Under the pieces are notes generated by a model. That model was not told the origin of the DNA. It worked only from the letters and a program-made list of their open reading frames with translations, and did no database searches. DNA of 64,000 nt from Pedobacter sp. Leaf216. GTDB lineage: Bacteria > Bacteroidota > Bacteroidia > Sphingobacteriales > Sphingobacteriaceae. Positions 44,453 through 53,988 of the stretch are shown piece by piece (positions within the stretch are counted from its first letter, which is position 1; each line of letters begins with the position of its first letter). The stretch spans positions 1 through 64,000 of the forward strand of contig NZ_LMKM01000007.1 of NCBI RefSeq assembly GCF_001421515.1, in the 5' to 3' direction. The translations under genes were made by a program, and so were the position numbers.

Positions 44453-46366
44453 ATGCCATTAATAAACGAATTTTCAACTGTTCCTACCTTATTGAGAAAT
44501 GTTGTAAAAAACATTCATAAGCCACAAGAAACTTTTTTGATTCACAAACAAGGTGCAGAATGGACTGAAATTTCTTATGAAGATACCTTAAAAAGGGCTG
44601 ATGCGGTTTCTGCTTTCTTTTTAGAAAAAGGAATAAAAAAAGGAGACCGCTTAGGTTTGATGATTGAAAATTCGCCAGAATATGTTTATTATGATCAGGG
44701 CATACAACAGATCGGTGTAATTAACGTATCCATTTACCCAACCCTTTCTGAGCAGGAAGTAGCTTACATCATTAACGATTCTGGCATAAAAGCCATTCTT
44801 GTTGGGAATAATTTTCTTTATCGTAAAGTACTCAAAGTTGCAGCCAATTGTAAAGCATTAAAATATATCATTCCTGCTTTTAAGGATTTTGAAAAAGTTG
44901 TTATTCCTTCGGAAGTAAATGTAGAGATAATTGCATTTTCCGACATTCTTGCGCTGAAACATCAGGTAACTGCAGCAGAAAAAGCAGAAATCGACCAATG
45001 TAGAAGTCTGGTTTTACCTGATGATGTTTCTTCATTAATTTATACCTCAGGAACCACAGGAACACCAAAAGGCGTAATGCTTACCCATTATAATTTTGTA
45101 AAAAATGTTGAAGTTTGCTTACAGCAAATACCCGTAATCGATCAAACTGAAACCTTTTTATCATTTTTACCACTCTCTCACGTATTCGAACGAACCGCAA
45201 CTTATCATGTTTGTTGTGCCCAAGGCTGTAAAATTGCTTTTGCGCAAAGTTTAGAGTTGTTGGCAAAAAACATGGGCGAAGTTAAACCTACGGTAATGAG
45301 CTGTGTACCGCGTTTGTTAGAGCGGATACATGATAAAGCAATTAAAGGTGGAACCGCTGGCGGAGGTACAAAAGCAAAAATATTTGCCTGGGCTTTAGAA
45401 ACCGGCAATAAATTCCGCGTAGCAAAAGAAGCAGGTAAAAATCCAGGGTTGCTGTTATCCGTTAAAAAAGGAATAGCAGAGAAACTGGTTTTCAGTAAAA
45501 TTAAAGAGAAAACAGGCGGCCGGCTGAAATTTATGATTTCTGGCGGTGCTGCCCTTCCGAAAAATGTAGGTGAGTTTTTTGGCGATCTGGGTATTAAAAT
45601 ATTGGAGGGTTTTGGCTTAACAGAAACATCACCTGTAATGTCGGTAACTGAATACCACAGACAGGTTTATGGTACTGTAGGTCGTGTTATCCCTGGTATC
45701 GAAGTGGGTATTCAGGATGTAGAAAGCAAAGAAATGTTGAGCATTCAAACACATAATACTTTTAATGAAGAATTTGAATGTGCCGAAGGCGAAGTAATTG
45801 TTCGCGGCCATTGTGTAATGAAAGGTTACTTTAATAAACCTGCTGAAACTGCAGAGGCGATAGATAAAGACATGTGGTTCCACACTGGGGATATTGGGCG
45901 TTTTTATAAGGGTAATTTACAGATTACAGACCGGTTGAAAAATATGATCGTAAATGCTTATGGTAAAAATGTTTATCCTACCCCGGTTGAAAACATTTAT
46001 TTAAAAAGCCCGAAGATTGATCAGCTGTTTTTAATTGGAGATAAACGCGAATTTATCACTGCTATTATTATTCCGAACAGAGAAACTTTAGAAGAAACAT
46101 TTAAGCTTAAGCCCTCATTTTTCGATGAGTCAGACCCTTTTATCCGTGAACAGGAAATTTTGGATTGGATGGAACTGGATATCAAAAAAATATCAAATGA
46201 ACTAGCCAAATTTGAACGCATCAAAAATTTTAAGATCAAACGTAATCCTTTCAACATAGATGAAGGTGAAATTACGCCAACAATGAAAGTGAAACGCCGT
46301 ATTGTAGAAAAAAAATATGCTGAGGCGATTGATGAAATGTATGAGGAAGGTATTGAGGCCGAATAG
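44453..46366 (+). CDS. Long-chain acyl-CoA synthetase (AMP-forming)
   Basis: A 637-residue adenylate-forming enzyme that activates fatty acids with ATP and CoA. Visible signatures are SLIYTSGTTGTPKGVMLTH (A3 phosphate loop), FLSFLPLSHVFERT, GFGLTETSPVMS (A5), DMWFHTGDIGRF (A7) and KNMIVNAYGKNVYP (A8). The length and the RGHCVMKGYFNKP segment fit FadD-like long-chain enzymes. I start at ATG 44453 rather than the TTG at 44420, since the extra residues are not family-like. It stands alone. Confidence 0.94.
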   Translation: MPLINEFSTVPTLLRNVVKNIHKPQETFLIHKQGAEWTEISYEDTLKRADAVSAFFLEKGIKKGDRLGLMIENSPEYVYYDQGIQQIGVINVSIYPTLSEQEVAYIINDSGIKAILVGNNFLYRKVLKVAANCKALKYIIPAFKDFEKVVIPSEVNVEIIAFSDILALKHQVTAAEKAEIDQCRSLVLPDDVSSLIYTSGTTGTPKGVMLTHYNFVKNVEVCLQQIPVIDQTETFLSFLPLSHVFERTATYHVCCAQGCKIAFAQSLELLAKNMGEVKPTVMSCVPRLLERIHDKAIKGGTAGGGTKAKIFAWALETGNKFRVAKEAGKNPGLLLSVKKGIAEKLVFSKIKEKTGGRLKFMISGGAALPKNVGEFFGDLGIKILEGFGLTETSPVMSVTEYHRQVYGTVGRVIPGIEVGIQDVESKEMLSIQTHNTFNEEFECAEGEVIVRGHCVMKGYFNKPAETAEAIDKDMWFHTGDIGRFYKGNLQITDRLKNMIVNAYGKNVYPTPVENIYLKSPKIDQLFLIGDKREFITAIIIPNRETLEETFKLKPSFFDESDPFIREQEILDWMELDIKKISNELAKFERIKNFKIKRNPFNIDEGEITPTMKVKRRIVEKKYAEAIDEMYEEGIEAE

Positions 46367-46450
46367 AATGCCTTTAAAAGGTAATCTGTAGTATATAAAG
46401 CATATTAAAATAAAGGATCACATATTGTATTGATTTACATATTGTAAATA

Positions 46451-47185
46451 ATGGCCTATTCAGAAATACAGCCTCATTTGGCCTTAAAACCTTATATTGA
46501 TGCCTATTGGGTAGTTGAAGTTACTGAATATACGCTTTACAAGAACAAGATTTTACCAGATGGATGTATAGACATCATTTTTAATATTGAAGATGATTAC
46601 CGTACTGATGATGGATGTGTGTTAATGAAAAGTGAAGCCATTTATCTTGTTGGTACAATGATGCGCTTCAAAGAATATAATACAATTGGTAAAGTAAAAA
46701 TTTTGGGCGTTCGGTTTAAACCTGCCGCATTCACCCATTTCTTCAAATTTCCATCATTACATGAACTTACTGATGAAAGTATTGAGTTAAAAGATAGGCT
46801 GCTCCCTGTAATACATTACATAGATGAGTACACTTTTGCAACACTCGATCATTTTTTTCTCAATAAATTATCTTTACCTAAGTATTCTATCCTTACTATT
46901 GTTGAGGATATCCGGGCTCAGCATGGCAAATTAAGAGTAGTTGAGCTCGCTAAGAAACATTACACCACAACAAGGCAACTTGAACGCTCTTTTAAAAATT
47001 CAATGGGCGTTAGTCCAAAAGAATTTATTAATCTTGTGCGTTATCAATTTGCGCATCGCCAAATTAAGAAACATAATCAGAATAAATGTTTGGGCGAAAT
47101 AGCATTCGAATCTGGTTACTATGACCAGGCTCATCTCACCAATGAGATCAAAAAATTTACCGGCTCAGTTCCTACACTTTTATAG
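46451..47185 (+). CDS. AraC family transcriptional regulator
   Basis: A 244-residue regulator. The N-terminal part (AYWVVEVTEYTLYKNKILPDG followed by GCIDIIFNIED) matches the DUF6597-type cupin found before AraC HTHs in Bacteroidota. The C-terminal two-HTH domain (about 145-244) has VVELAKKHYTTTRQLERSF and GEIAFESGYYDQAHLTNEIKKF. It probably senses a small ligand. The VOC protein gene begins 65 nt downstream and may be its target. Confidence 0.92.
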   Translation: MAYSEIQPHLALKPYIDAYWVVEVTEYTLYKNKILPDGCIDIIFNIEDDYRTDDGCVLMKSEAIYLVGTMMRFKEYNTIGKVKILGVRFKPAAFTHFFKFPSLHELTDESIELKDRLLPVIHYIDEYTFATLDHFFLNKLSLPKYSILTIVEDIRAQHGKLRVVELAKKHYTTTRQLERSFKNSMGVSPKEFINLVRYQFAHRQIKKHNQNKCLGEIAFESGYYDQAHLTNEIKKFTGSVPTLL

Positions 47186-47249
47186 ATTTTGTCGCATTTT
47201 TCCAAAAACAGGGTTATTTCTAGCCTTATATTTGATAAAAAATAACATC

Positions 47250-47639
47250 ATGGTAAAATTTGGCTACACAATACTCTACGTTAAAGACGTAGTTGAATCG
47301 ATAGAATTTTATGAGAAAGCTTTCGGTTTCAAAAGAAAATTTATTACTCCCGAAAATAATTATGGAGAATTATTAAGTGGTGACACTACCCTATCATTTG
47401 CCGATATTCACCTTGCCAATTCAAATCTATCAAACGGTTTTAAAGAAAGTTTAAAAGGCGAAAAACCTTTTGGAATTGAGTTGGGATTTACAACTGAAAA
47501 TGTTGAACTTATTTTTAACCAGGCAGTTGAAATGGGTGCTACTCCACTTGAAAAAATTAAAATAAAACCCTGGGGACAAGCAGTTGCCTATGTACAGGAC
47601 ATCAATGGCTTTTTAATAGAAATATGCTCTCCTATGTAG
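47250..47639 (+). CDS. VOC (glyoxalase/dioxygenase superfamily) protein
   Basis: A 129-residue vicinal-oxygen-chelate fold protein, starting MVKFGYTILYVKDVVESIEF and ending GFLIEICSP with a Glu metal-ligand position. Relatives include glyoxalase, fosfomycin/bleomycin-type resistance proteins and epimerases; no specific activity is shown. I use the ATG at 47250 because the longer frame overlaps the AraC gene out of frame. Likely co-transcribed with the AraC regulator. A GGAGGGG/CCCCTCC stem-loop follows (47677-47700). Confidence 0.88.
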   Translation: MVKFGYTILYVKDVVESIEFYEKAFGFKRKFITPENNYGELLSGDTTLSFADIHLANSNLSNGFKESLKGEKPFGIELGFTTENVELIFNQAVEMGATPLEKIKIKPWGQAVAYVQDINGFLIEICSPM

Positions 47640-47676
47640 TAATTGATAAAAGAAATCATCTTTAAGGTTGAATTAA

Positions 47677-47700
47677 GGAGGGGTGAACCACTACCCCTCC
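47677..47700. terminator. GC-rich stem-loop after the VOC gene
   Basis: GGAGGGG (47677-47683) pairs perfectly with CCCCTCC (47694-47700) around a 10-nt loop. There is no T-run, so it is only a possible terminator or mRNA 3'-end stabiliser. Confidence 0.45.
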
Positions 47701-47840
47701 AAATCATCAACTTATTAACCTAATAACTTAAACCAAAAGTAAAGATCATTATTGGTAATTCCAAGTAAATGCAACAAAATTGCTTTAATAATTCGTTGAT
47801 ATAAAACCTACTCAAATAGGTAATTAGAAAGTTTTGTACA

Positions 47841-48335
47841 TTAACACTTCCACCGAATCATTGGTTCATTCGGCAACTCTTCTACCCTACTTACAGATTT
47901 TAATATAAAATCCTCACTAAAATCATGATTGTAGATGTGGAAATCAATCGGCCATTCATCTTTAATCATACCTGATACATATTTGCTAAAAATGCGCTCA
48001 AAAGCTTCAAAATTTACTGCTGGCTTACAGATAAGCATAAATTCGCAATCTGATTTGGCAATAACCTCCGCAATTAACTTGGGCCATCGGTTACAAATTT
48101 CTGCTGATAAAATATGATAGTTTTGCCGGTCGATCAATTTCCCAGCTCCTTTAATCATTTCAGGAGGAAGGCATTCACCTAAAACTGCTTCCCACTTCCC
48201 TGCTCTTTTTTCTATGCTGCCTAAAAACTCATCTCCATCTAAAGTAGACCAAGAACCGCCGTTAGTAAACTGGATTAACTGGTAGGTAAATTTATCCCCA
48301 TCCGGTGTTTCAAAAAAGTAATTTAATTCAATCAT
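47841..48335 (-). CDS. Protein of unknown function (164 aa)
   Basis: A soluble 164-residue protein beginning MIELNYFFETPDGDKFTYQL and ending with SVSRVEELPNEPMIRWKC. It has no signal peptide, TM segment or recognised domain; the Glu/Trp/Phe content suggests a compact intracellular fold. It stands alone between the VOC gene and the outer-membrane barrel gene. The 201-nt gap on its 3' side and 230-nt gap on its 5' side show nothing definite beyond the stem-loop at 47677. Confidence 0.75.
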   Translation of the reverse strand: MIELNYFFETPDGDKFTYQLIQFTNGGSWSTLDGDEFLGSIEKRAGKWEAVLGECLPPEMIKGAGKLIDRQNYHILSAEICNRWPKLIAEVIAKSDCEFMLICKPAVNFEAFERIFSKYVSGMIKDEWPIDFHIYNHDFSEDFILKSVSRVEELPNEPMIRWKC

Positions 48336-48630
48336 TGATTATAAACATGGCACATCTGCGGCCTTAAATAGAACGCATTCTAATATTACAAATATGCATT
48401 TTAAACCACAATATTACTAATATTTTTAGTAAAAAAATATCAATCACATCTTACTATTAGAAAGTAACAGAAATTTTAATGAAGGGCTAACCCTTACTTC
48501 CTGCCATCTGCAATGGCATATTTACCCTACAAGTTGCACATTTACAGTTGTTAACATCAGTAACATGTTGATTACGCTCAATAGGTTTAGAAATCCTGTC
48601 TGTATTTTTATACCACACACAAATAAATTA

Positions 48631-51270
48631 ATGAGGGTTTTTACTAAATCGATTTTCTTGTTCCTGCTACTGGCAGGACTTTACAAAAGCAGTAATGCGC
48701 AAAGCTACACTGTAAAAGGCACGGTGCTGGATACTGCAGGCCTGCCGCTTCCAGGTGCTGTGGTTAGGATAAAATCAATTACAGATAGCATAGGTACTTC
48801 TGCCAACCCAGATGGCACATTCACAATTGGAAAAATTAAATCCAAGCAATTTACCCTATCGGCTGCATTTATTGGTTTTGATACTTTTATCAAAAAGTAT
48901 CTGATTGAAAAAGGCAACAGTATAAATATAACCGATATCAAACTGAAACCATCATCGAACACATTAGATGCTGTAGTGATTTCGGGCGTACCGCCTGTTA
49001 AAGTTACAGAAGATACGGTAAGTTTTAATGCAAAAGCTTTTCCTGTAAGGGATGGGGATGCTGTTGATGAGGTACTGAAAAGGCTTCCGGGAATAAAAGT
49101 AGATAAAGATGGTAATGTAACCAGTCAGGGAGCTCCTGTTACCAAAATACGTGTTAATGGGAAAGATTTTTTTGGAACAGATGTAGCTACGGCCATTAAA
49201 AACCTTCCTGCCGATATTATAAAGAACCTTCAATTTATAGATGATTATGGTGATCAGGCAAAACTCACTGGAATTAAAACTGGCGAGCCGGAAAAGATAC
49301 TGAACCTTACCATCCAGGAAGATAAAAAGAAAGGCTATTTTGCCAGGGCATCTGCCGGTGTAGGCAATTCAGACCGTTACAATACCAACATCAGAGGCAA
49401 TAGCATGAAAGGCGAACAGCAAATCTCTTTTGACGGAACATCTGCCAATGCCAATATGCGCGGAGGCGGAGGCGATGGGGTTACCACCAGGAATGCAATC
49501 GGATTAAACTACAAAAATGAGTTCGGCACTAAATTATCTGCAGATGCTGCTTATAATTTCAATAATGATAAAAATAACACCATCAGCACCACATACACAC
49601 AAAATTTTTTACAGGATGCTGCTCAAAATCCAATCAGCCGACTTGAAAATGCAAATAACAACAGTATAAGCAACAATCGCAATCACTGGTTTGGCGGTAA
49701 CCTGGAGTATAAAATCGATACAATGAATTACCTCAAAATCTCACCAAACCTTTCTTATAGCATCAATAATGGAAATAATACTGGAGGTTCTATAATTACA
49801 GAGGATACACTGTCTACGCGGAAAGAAAGTTCAGGATTCAGTAATTCAAACAATGTAAATGCAAGAACGAACTTATTTTTTAACCATAAGTTCGCAAAAA
49901 AAGGACGCAATCTAACAGTTTGGAGCAGTATTAATTACACTAATGGCGAAAATTACCGCGATTCGTACAACAGCTACATCAATACGCATAGCAATGTTGC
50001 CGATTCTGTAATCCAAAATCAGCTGAACAATCAGGATAACAGAAACTTCGGACTAAACGCCGGTGCATCGTATATGGAACCGCTTTGGAAAAAAACTTTT
50101 TTCGAAGTAAATTACAATTGGAACCGATCGGCAACCAATAATGCTAAAGATACCTATGATGTTGTTGATGGTAAACAGGTTTTTAACCAAAACTTAAGCA
50201 ACATTTACGATTACCAGTTTATTACCAATAAAGTTGGATTAAATTACCGTTACATAGGCGAAAAGCTAAATTATACCCTCGGTTTAAATGCACAGCCTGC
50301 ATTGCTACGCGGGCAGAATTTAAACAATGATATTCAAACAGTTAACCGAACTTTTAACCTCATACCCTCAGGGCGTTTTTCTTATAAATTTTCCAACCAG
50401 GAATCATTTGATATTAATTACTGGGGCAGAAACAATCAGCCTGGCTTTCTCCAACTGCAACCTATAACCGACAATTCTAACCTTCAGAATACCATTACAG
50501 GAAACCCAAACCTGAAACCTGAATTTATCCACAGCATTAACGCACATTACAAACAAGCAGATTGGAATGCGGGGAAAGTGATTCAGGCCAATTTAAAATT
50601 CGAACAGACAAACGACCGGATTGTAACCACTAAGGAGCGTGTACCCAATACCGTGAACCAGCGCACGAGTTATATCAATGCAGATGGTTATTACACCCTG
50701 CAAGGCGACTACAACATTAGCAAACCGCTTTCTGCTGAACGTAAATTTACCATTGGTTATTCTGGTTCCGGACAGGTAAATAATAATATCACATTTACAG
50801 ACAACAGTAAAATTGAAGCAAGGAATATTGCATGGCGACAGGAACTTGAATTTAGGGTTGATTTAAAAGACATAACAAATTTTGAGATCGAAACTTCTTA
50901 TTCGCAAAACCTTACCAATTACAGTAGCGATACATTTGCCGATCGCCAGTCGAACCGCTTTGAATACGGTATTGAAGGCCGGAATTATTTTTTTAAGAGC
51001 TTAACACTCGGTTATGATTTTAGCAAACAAATCAATTCTGGTTTTGATAATGGTGCAGTGCGAAACCCTACATTATTGCGCTTATCAATGGAATATAAAT
51101 TTATGAAAAACGATATGGCTGCACTCCGGGTAGAAGGATTTGACCTTTTCGATCAGAATTCGGGTATATCAAGAGATGTTTTCGATAATGTGATTGTAGA
51201 TAGGCAGGTAAATCGCCTGGGCAGATACTTTATGCTGTCATTAATATACAGGGTGCGCAAATTCGGCTGA
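48631..51270 (+). CDS. TonB-dependent receptor/outer membrane beta-barrel (OMP_b-brl_3 type)
   Basis: An 879-residue outer-membrane protein. A signal peptide (MRVFTKSIFLFLLLAGLY..NAQ) is followed by a carboxypeptidase regulatory-like domain (about 25-110), a plug-like segment (DAVDEVLKRLPGIKVDKDG, TKIRVNGKDFFGTDVATAI) and a long Asn-rich barrel. The plug is shortened, the barrel is Asn/Ser-rich and the C-terminus lacks the terminal Phe. This resembles the OMP_b-brl_3 family, whose ligands are unknown. I use the ATG at 48631; the frame from 48565 adds 22 non-signal residues. Confidence 0.9.
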   Translation: MRVFTKSIFLFLLLAGLYKSSNAQSYTVKGTVLDTAGLPLPGAVVRIKSITDSIGTSANPDGTFTIGKIKSKQFTLSAAFIGFDTFIKKYLIEKGNSINITDIKLKPSSNTLDAVVISGVPPVKVTEDTVSFNAKAFPVRDGDAVDEVLKRLPGIKVDKDGNVTSQGAPVTKIRVNGKDFFGTDVATAIKNLPADIIKNLQFIDDYGDQAKLTGIKTGEPEKILNLTIQEDKKKGYFARASAGVGNSDRYNTNIRGNSMKGEQQISFDGTSANANMRGGGGDGVTTRNAIGLNYKNEFGTKLSADAAYNFNNDKNNTISTTYTQNFLQDAAQNPISRLENANNNSISNNRNHWFGGNLEYKIDTMNYLKISPNLSYSINNGNNTGGSIITEDTLSTRKESSGFSNSNNVNARTNLFFNHKFAKKGRNLTVWSSINYTNGENYRDSYNSYINTHSNVADSVIQNQLNNQDNRNFGLNAGASYMEPLWKKTFFEVNYNWNRSATNNAKDTYDVVDGKQVFNQNLSNIYDYQFITNKVGLNYRYIGEKLNYTLGLNAQPALLRGQNLNNDIQTVNRTFNLIPSGRFSYKFSNQESFDINYWGRNNQPGFLQLQPITDNSNLQNTITGNPNLKPEFIHSINAHYKQADWNAGKVIQANLKFEQTNDRIVTTKERVPNTVNQRTSYINADGYYTLQGDYNISKPLSAERKFTIGYSGSGQVNNNITFTDNSKIEARNIAWRQELEFRVDLKDITNFEIETSYSQNLTNYSSDTFADRQSNRFEYGIEGRNYFFKSLTLGYDFSKQINSGFDNGAVRNPTLLRLSMEYKFMKNDMAALRVEGFDLFDQNSGISRDVFDNVIVDRQVNRLGRYFMLSLIYRVRKFG

Positions 51271-51341
51271 TCATACCTCGAAACATTATAAAGGGTAAGT
51301 GTTATAAAATATTTAATAAAATAAATAGCTTTATATTTTAC

Positions 51342-51674
51342 TTGCACCACATGAATCAGGATTTATTTTTTGAACAGGTTTGGGATTTAACCCGCGAAAT
51401 CCCTAAAGGAAGGGTAACATCTTACGGTGCAATTGCCAAAGCCATTGGTGCTCCAAACCTATCAAGAATGGTTGCCCGCGCCATAGGTGCATGTGGTAAC
51501 GCCAGGCCGCCTGTACCCTATCATCGCGTAATCAGTAGCAATGGTACACTGAGTGGAGATCCATCTTCTACTCAAAAAAGACAACAATTATTGGAGCATG
51601 AAGGGGTTGAGGTCAGGAACCTTAAAATTCAAAACCTTAAAAAGATATTTTGGGATCCATTAAATGATCTCTAG
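51342..51674 (+). CDS. Alkyltransferase-like (ATL) MGMT-family protein without the active-site Cys
   Basis: A 110-residue protein with the DNA-binding half of O6-methylguanine-DNA methyltransferase: GRVTSYGAIAKAIG, VARAIGACGNARPPVPYHRVI, SSNGTLSGDPSST. The PCHR catalytic motif reads PYHR (Tyr60 in this frame), so it cannot transfer alkyl groups. Such ATL proteins flag O6-alkylguanine for nucleotide excision repair. The start may be the ATG at 51351 (MNQDLFFEQ). It is 72 nt downstream of the barrel receptor and probably independent of it. Confidence 0.92.
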   Translation: MHHMNQDLFFEQVWDLTREIPKGRVTSYGAIAKAIGAPNLSRMVARAIGACGNARPPVPYHRVISSNGTLSGDPSSTQKRQQLLEHEGVEVRNLKIQNLKKIFWDPLNDL

Positions 51675-51859
51675 TGATTAAATGCGCTGTAATCTCCAAT
51701 AAAGCATTTATTAATTACAATACCTTTCTTATCTTTGCCAAAATCTATTTTTAAAAGATAATTTTTATTGGTAACGATTAATTATTCTTTTAATAACTAG
51801 ATTGCAATTACAAATTTTAAACAAATTGCAAATCATTACTTTTGCAAAAAATACCCAAA

Positions 51860-53569
51860 ATGAGTATAGGATTATCAGAACAGGAAATATTACGACGTGA
51901 GTCGCTAAAACAATTACGCGCATTGGGCATTGAGCCTTATCCTGCAGAAGCTTTTGAAGTTAATGCATATGCTGCAGATATATTAGCCAATTATGAAGCA
52001 GATAAAACGGCATATAAGACAGTAATTTTGGCGGGTAGAATTATGAGCCGCAACATTATGGGTGCTGCTTCTTTTACTGAGCTGCAGGATTCTACCGGTA
52101 GAATTCAGATTTACCTAAAGCGTGATGAGCTTTGTCCTGGCGATGATAAAACCCTATACAATACCGTATTTAAAAAGCTTTTGGATATCGGTGATTTCAT
52201 TGGTGTGAAAGGTTATGTATTTACCACGCAAACAGGAGAAATTTCTGTACACGTAACCGAATTTAAAGTTCTTTCAAAATCTTTACGTCCGCTACCGATT
52301 GTAAAACGTGATGATGAAGGAAACGTTTACGATGGTTTTACCAATCCTGAATTGCGTTACCGCATGCGTTATGTAGATTTAACGGTAAATCCTGATTACA
52401 AACAAATTTTCATCAAACGAAGCAAGGTAATTAACAGCATGCGCAATTACTTTGATGAGCAAGGCTGGATGGAAGTAGAAACCCCTATCCTTCAACCTAT
52501 CCACGGTGGTGCTGCTGCACGTCCTTTTGCTACACACCACAATACATTGGATATGCCGCTTTATTTGCGTATTGCTAATGAGCTTTATCTTAAAAGATTA
52601 ATTGTTGCTGGTTTTGATGGCGTTTATGAATTTGGTAAAATGTTCCGTAATGAAGGAATGGACCGTACGCATAATCCAGAATATACCTCGATGGAGATAT
52701 ATGTAGCCTATAAAGATTATATCTGGATGATGGCTATGGTAGAAGAATGTTTAGAAAAAGTAGCCATCGCTACAAATGGCTCGGCAGTAGTTAAAGTTGG
52801 CGAAAACAACATCAATTTCGAAGGACCATACGAAAAATTAACGATGTACGAATCAATCCAGAAATATACTGGGATTGATGTATCTGCAATGACCGAAGAT
52901 GAACTTCTACAAACTTGTGCATCATTAAACATTGAAACCGATTCTACAATGGGTCGTGGTAAATTGGTAGATGAAATTTTTAGCGCAAAAGTAGAGGCCA
53001 ATTTAATACAGCCTACTTTTATTACCGATTATCCAATTGAGATGACTCCGCTTGCTAAAAAGCACCGTACTGCGGCCGGATTAGTTGAGCGTTTCGAAAT
53101 ATTTGTAAATGGTAAAGAAATTGGAAATGCTTATTCAGAGCTTAACGATCCGATTGATCAAAAAGAGCGTTTTGAAGATCAGTTGAAACTTGCCGATCGT
53201 GGCGATGCAGAAGCAATGGCCATGGATGATGATTTTGTTCGTGCTTTAGAGTACGGTATGCCGCCTACATCAGGTTTAGGTTTCGGTATCGATCGTATTG
53301 TGATGTTAATGACCAACCAAAGCACCATTCAGGAGGTTTTATTCTTCCCGCAGATGCGCCCGGAGAAAAAGAAAATCGAAATGACACCAGAAGAAACTGA
53401 ATTGTATTCATTAATTACCGAAGGTGAGCAATATTTACTAACTGAGGTAAAGGCAAAACTGGCAGATTGGAGCAATAAGAAGTGGGATACTACATTGAAA
53501 GCCTTAACCGGTAAAAATATCTTAAAGGTTGCTAAAACCGACGAAGGTTTATTCTTATCACATAAATAG
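51860..53569 (+). CDS. lysS: Lysyl-tRNA synthetase (class II)
   Basis: Charges tRNA-Lys. The 569-residue protein has an N-terminal OB-fold anticodon-binding domain (VILAGRIMSRNIMGAASFTELQ) and class II motifs 1-3: VIN SMRNYFDEQGWMEVETPI, FRNEGMDRTHNPEYTSMEIY and GLGFGIDRIVMLM. It is longer than the usual 505 because of C-terminal residues from about 510 (EMTPEETELYSLITEGEQY) common in Bacteroidota. The ATG at 51860 is preferred over the TTG at 51842. TATCTTTG (51730) and TACTTTTG (51837-51844) are candidate -7 elements. Confidence 0.96.
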   Translation: MSIGLSEQEILRRESLKQLRALGIEPYPAEAFEVNAYAADILANYEADKTAYKTVILAGRIMSRNIMGAASFTELQDSTGRIQIYLKRDELCPGDDKTLYNTVFKKLLDIGDFIGVKGYVFTTQTGEISVHVTEFKVLSKSLRPLPIVKRDDEGNVYDGFTNPELRYRMRYVDLTVNPDYKQIFIKRSKVINSMRNYFDEQGWMEVETPILQPIHGGAAARPFATHHNTLDMPLYLRIANELYLKRLIVAGFDGVYEFGKMFRNEGMDRTHNPEYTSMEIYVAYKDYIWMMAMVEECLEKVAIATNGSAVVKVGENNINFEGPYEKLTMYESIQKYTGIDVSAMTEDELLQTCASLNIETDSTMGRGKLVDEIFSAKVEANLIQPTFITDYPIEMTPLAKKHRTAAGLVERFEIFVNGKEIGNAYSELNDPIDQKERFEDQLKLADRGDAEAMAMDDDFVRALEYGMPPTSGLGFGIDRIVMLMTNQSTIQEVLFFPQMRPEKKKIEMTPEETELYSLITEGEQYLLTEVKAKLADWSNKKWDTTLKALTGKNILKVAKTDEGLFLSHK

Positions 53570-53632
53570 TCAAATTGATGTTCCTAAACGGGAATAATGG
53601 ATTTGATTTTAACAAAAACATAACATAAACTT

Positions 53633-53667
53633 AAAAGGCTTGCTAACAATTGTTTAGCAAGCCTTTT
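53633..53667 (+). terminator. Terminator of lysS
   Basis: AAAAGGCTTGCTAA pairs perfectly (14 bp) with TTAGCAAGCCTTTT around a 7-nt loop. It lies 64 nt after the lysS stop. Confidence 0.9.
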
Positions 53668-53704
53668 CTATATTTACAGCAATCGATAAATAAATCATTG
53701 CCCT

Positions 53705-53917
53705 ATGAATACGTCAAGTTTAGAAATCAACGAAAGAGAGTACTGCATCAAATTAAGTAAAGATGCTTTTGACTTAACCCTGGTACGCCAATTAATAAAA
53801 AGAATCCAGGCCGAAGCCTTATTTTTCTCAAGAGTTCAAGCCGAAGAAGAAGATATCTTAAGCAAAAGAGCCCAAAGAGAAGAATTTGAGGGATTTGATT
53901 ATTTAGGAGATAAATAA
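53705..53917 (+). CDS. Small helical protein of unknown function (70 aa)
   Basis: The protein starts MNTSSLEINEREYCIKLSKD and is soluble, helical and charged, with a Glu/Arg-rich C-terminus (SKRAQREEFEGFDYLGDK). It resembles small conserved Bacteroidota proteins and is the right size for an antitoxin, but no toxin partner is adjacent. It lies between two terminator-like elements, the lysS terminator and the palindrome at 53926, so it is expressed independently. Confidence 0.7.
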   Translation: MNTSSLEINEREYCIKLSKDAFDLTLVRQLIKRIQAEALFFSRVQAEEEDILSKRAQREEFEGFDYLGDK

Positions 53918-53925
53918 AATACGAC

Positions 53926-53982
53926 CGTCACCCTGAATTTATTTCAGGGTCTATAAGATGCTGAAATAAATTGAGCATGACG
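53926..53982. repeat. Solitary copy of the CGTCACCCTGAATTTATTTCAG palindrome
   Basis: The arms CTGAATTTATTTCAG and CTGAAATAAATT(G)AG are reverse complements (one mismatch), with CGTC and GACG at the ends. It lies in the convergent gap between the 70-aa gene and the PNPOx-like gene. It is one copy of the element amplified in tandem at 58197. Confidence 0.8.
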
Positions 53983-53988
53983 AAAAAT

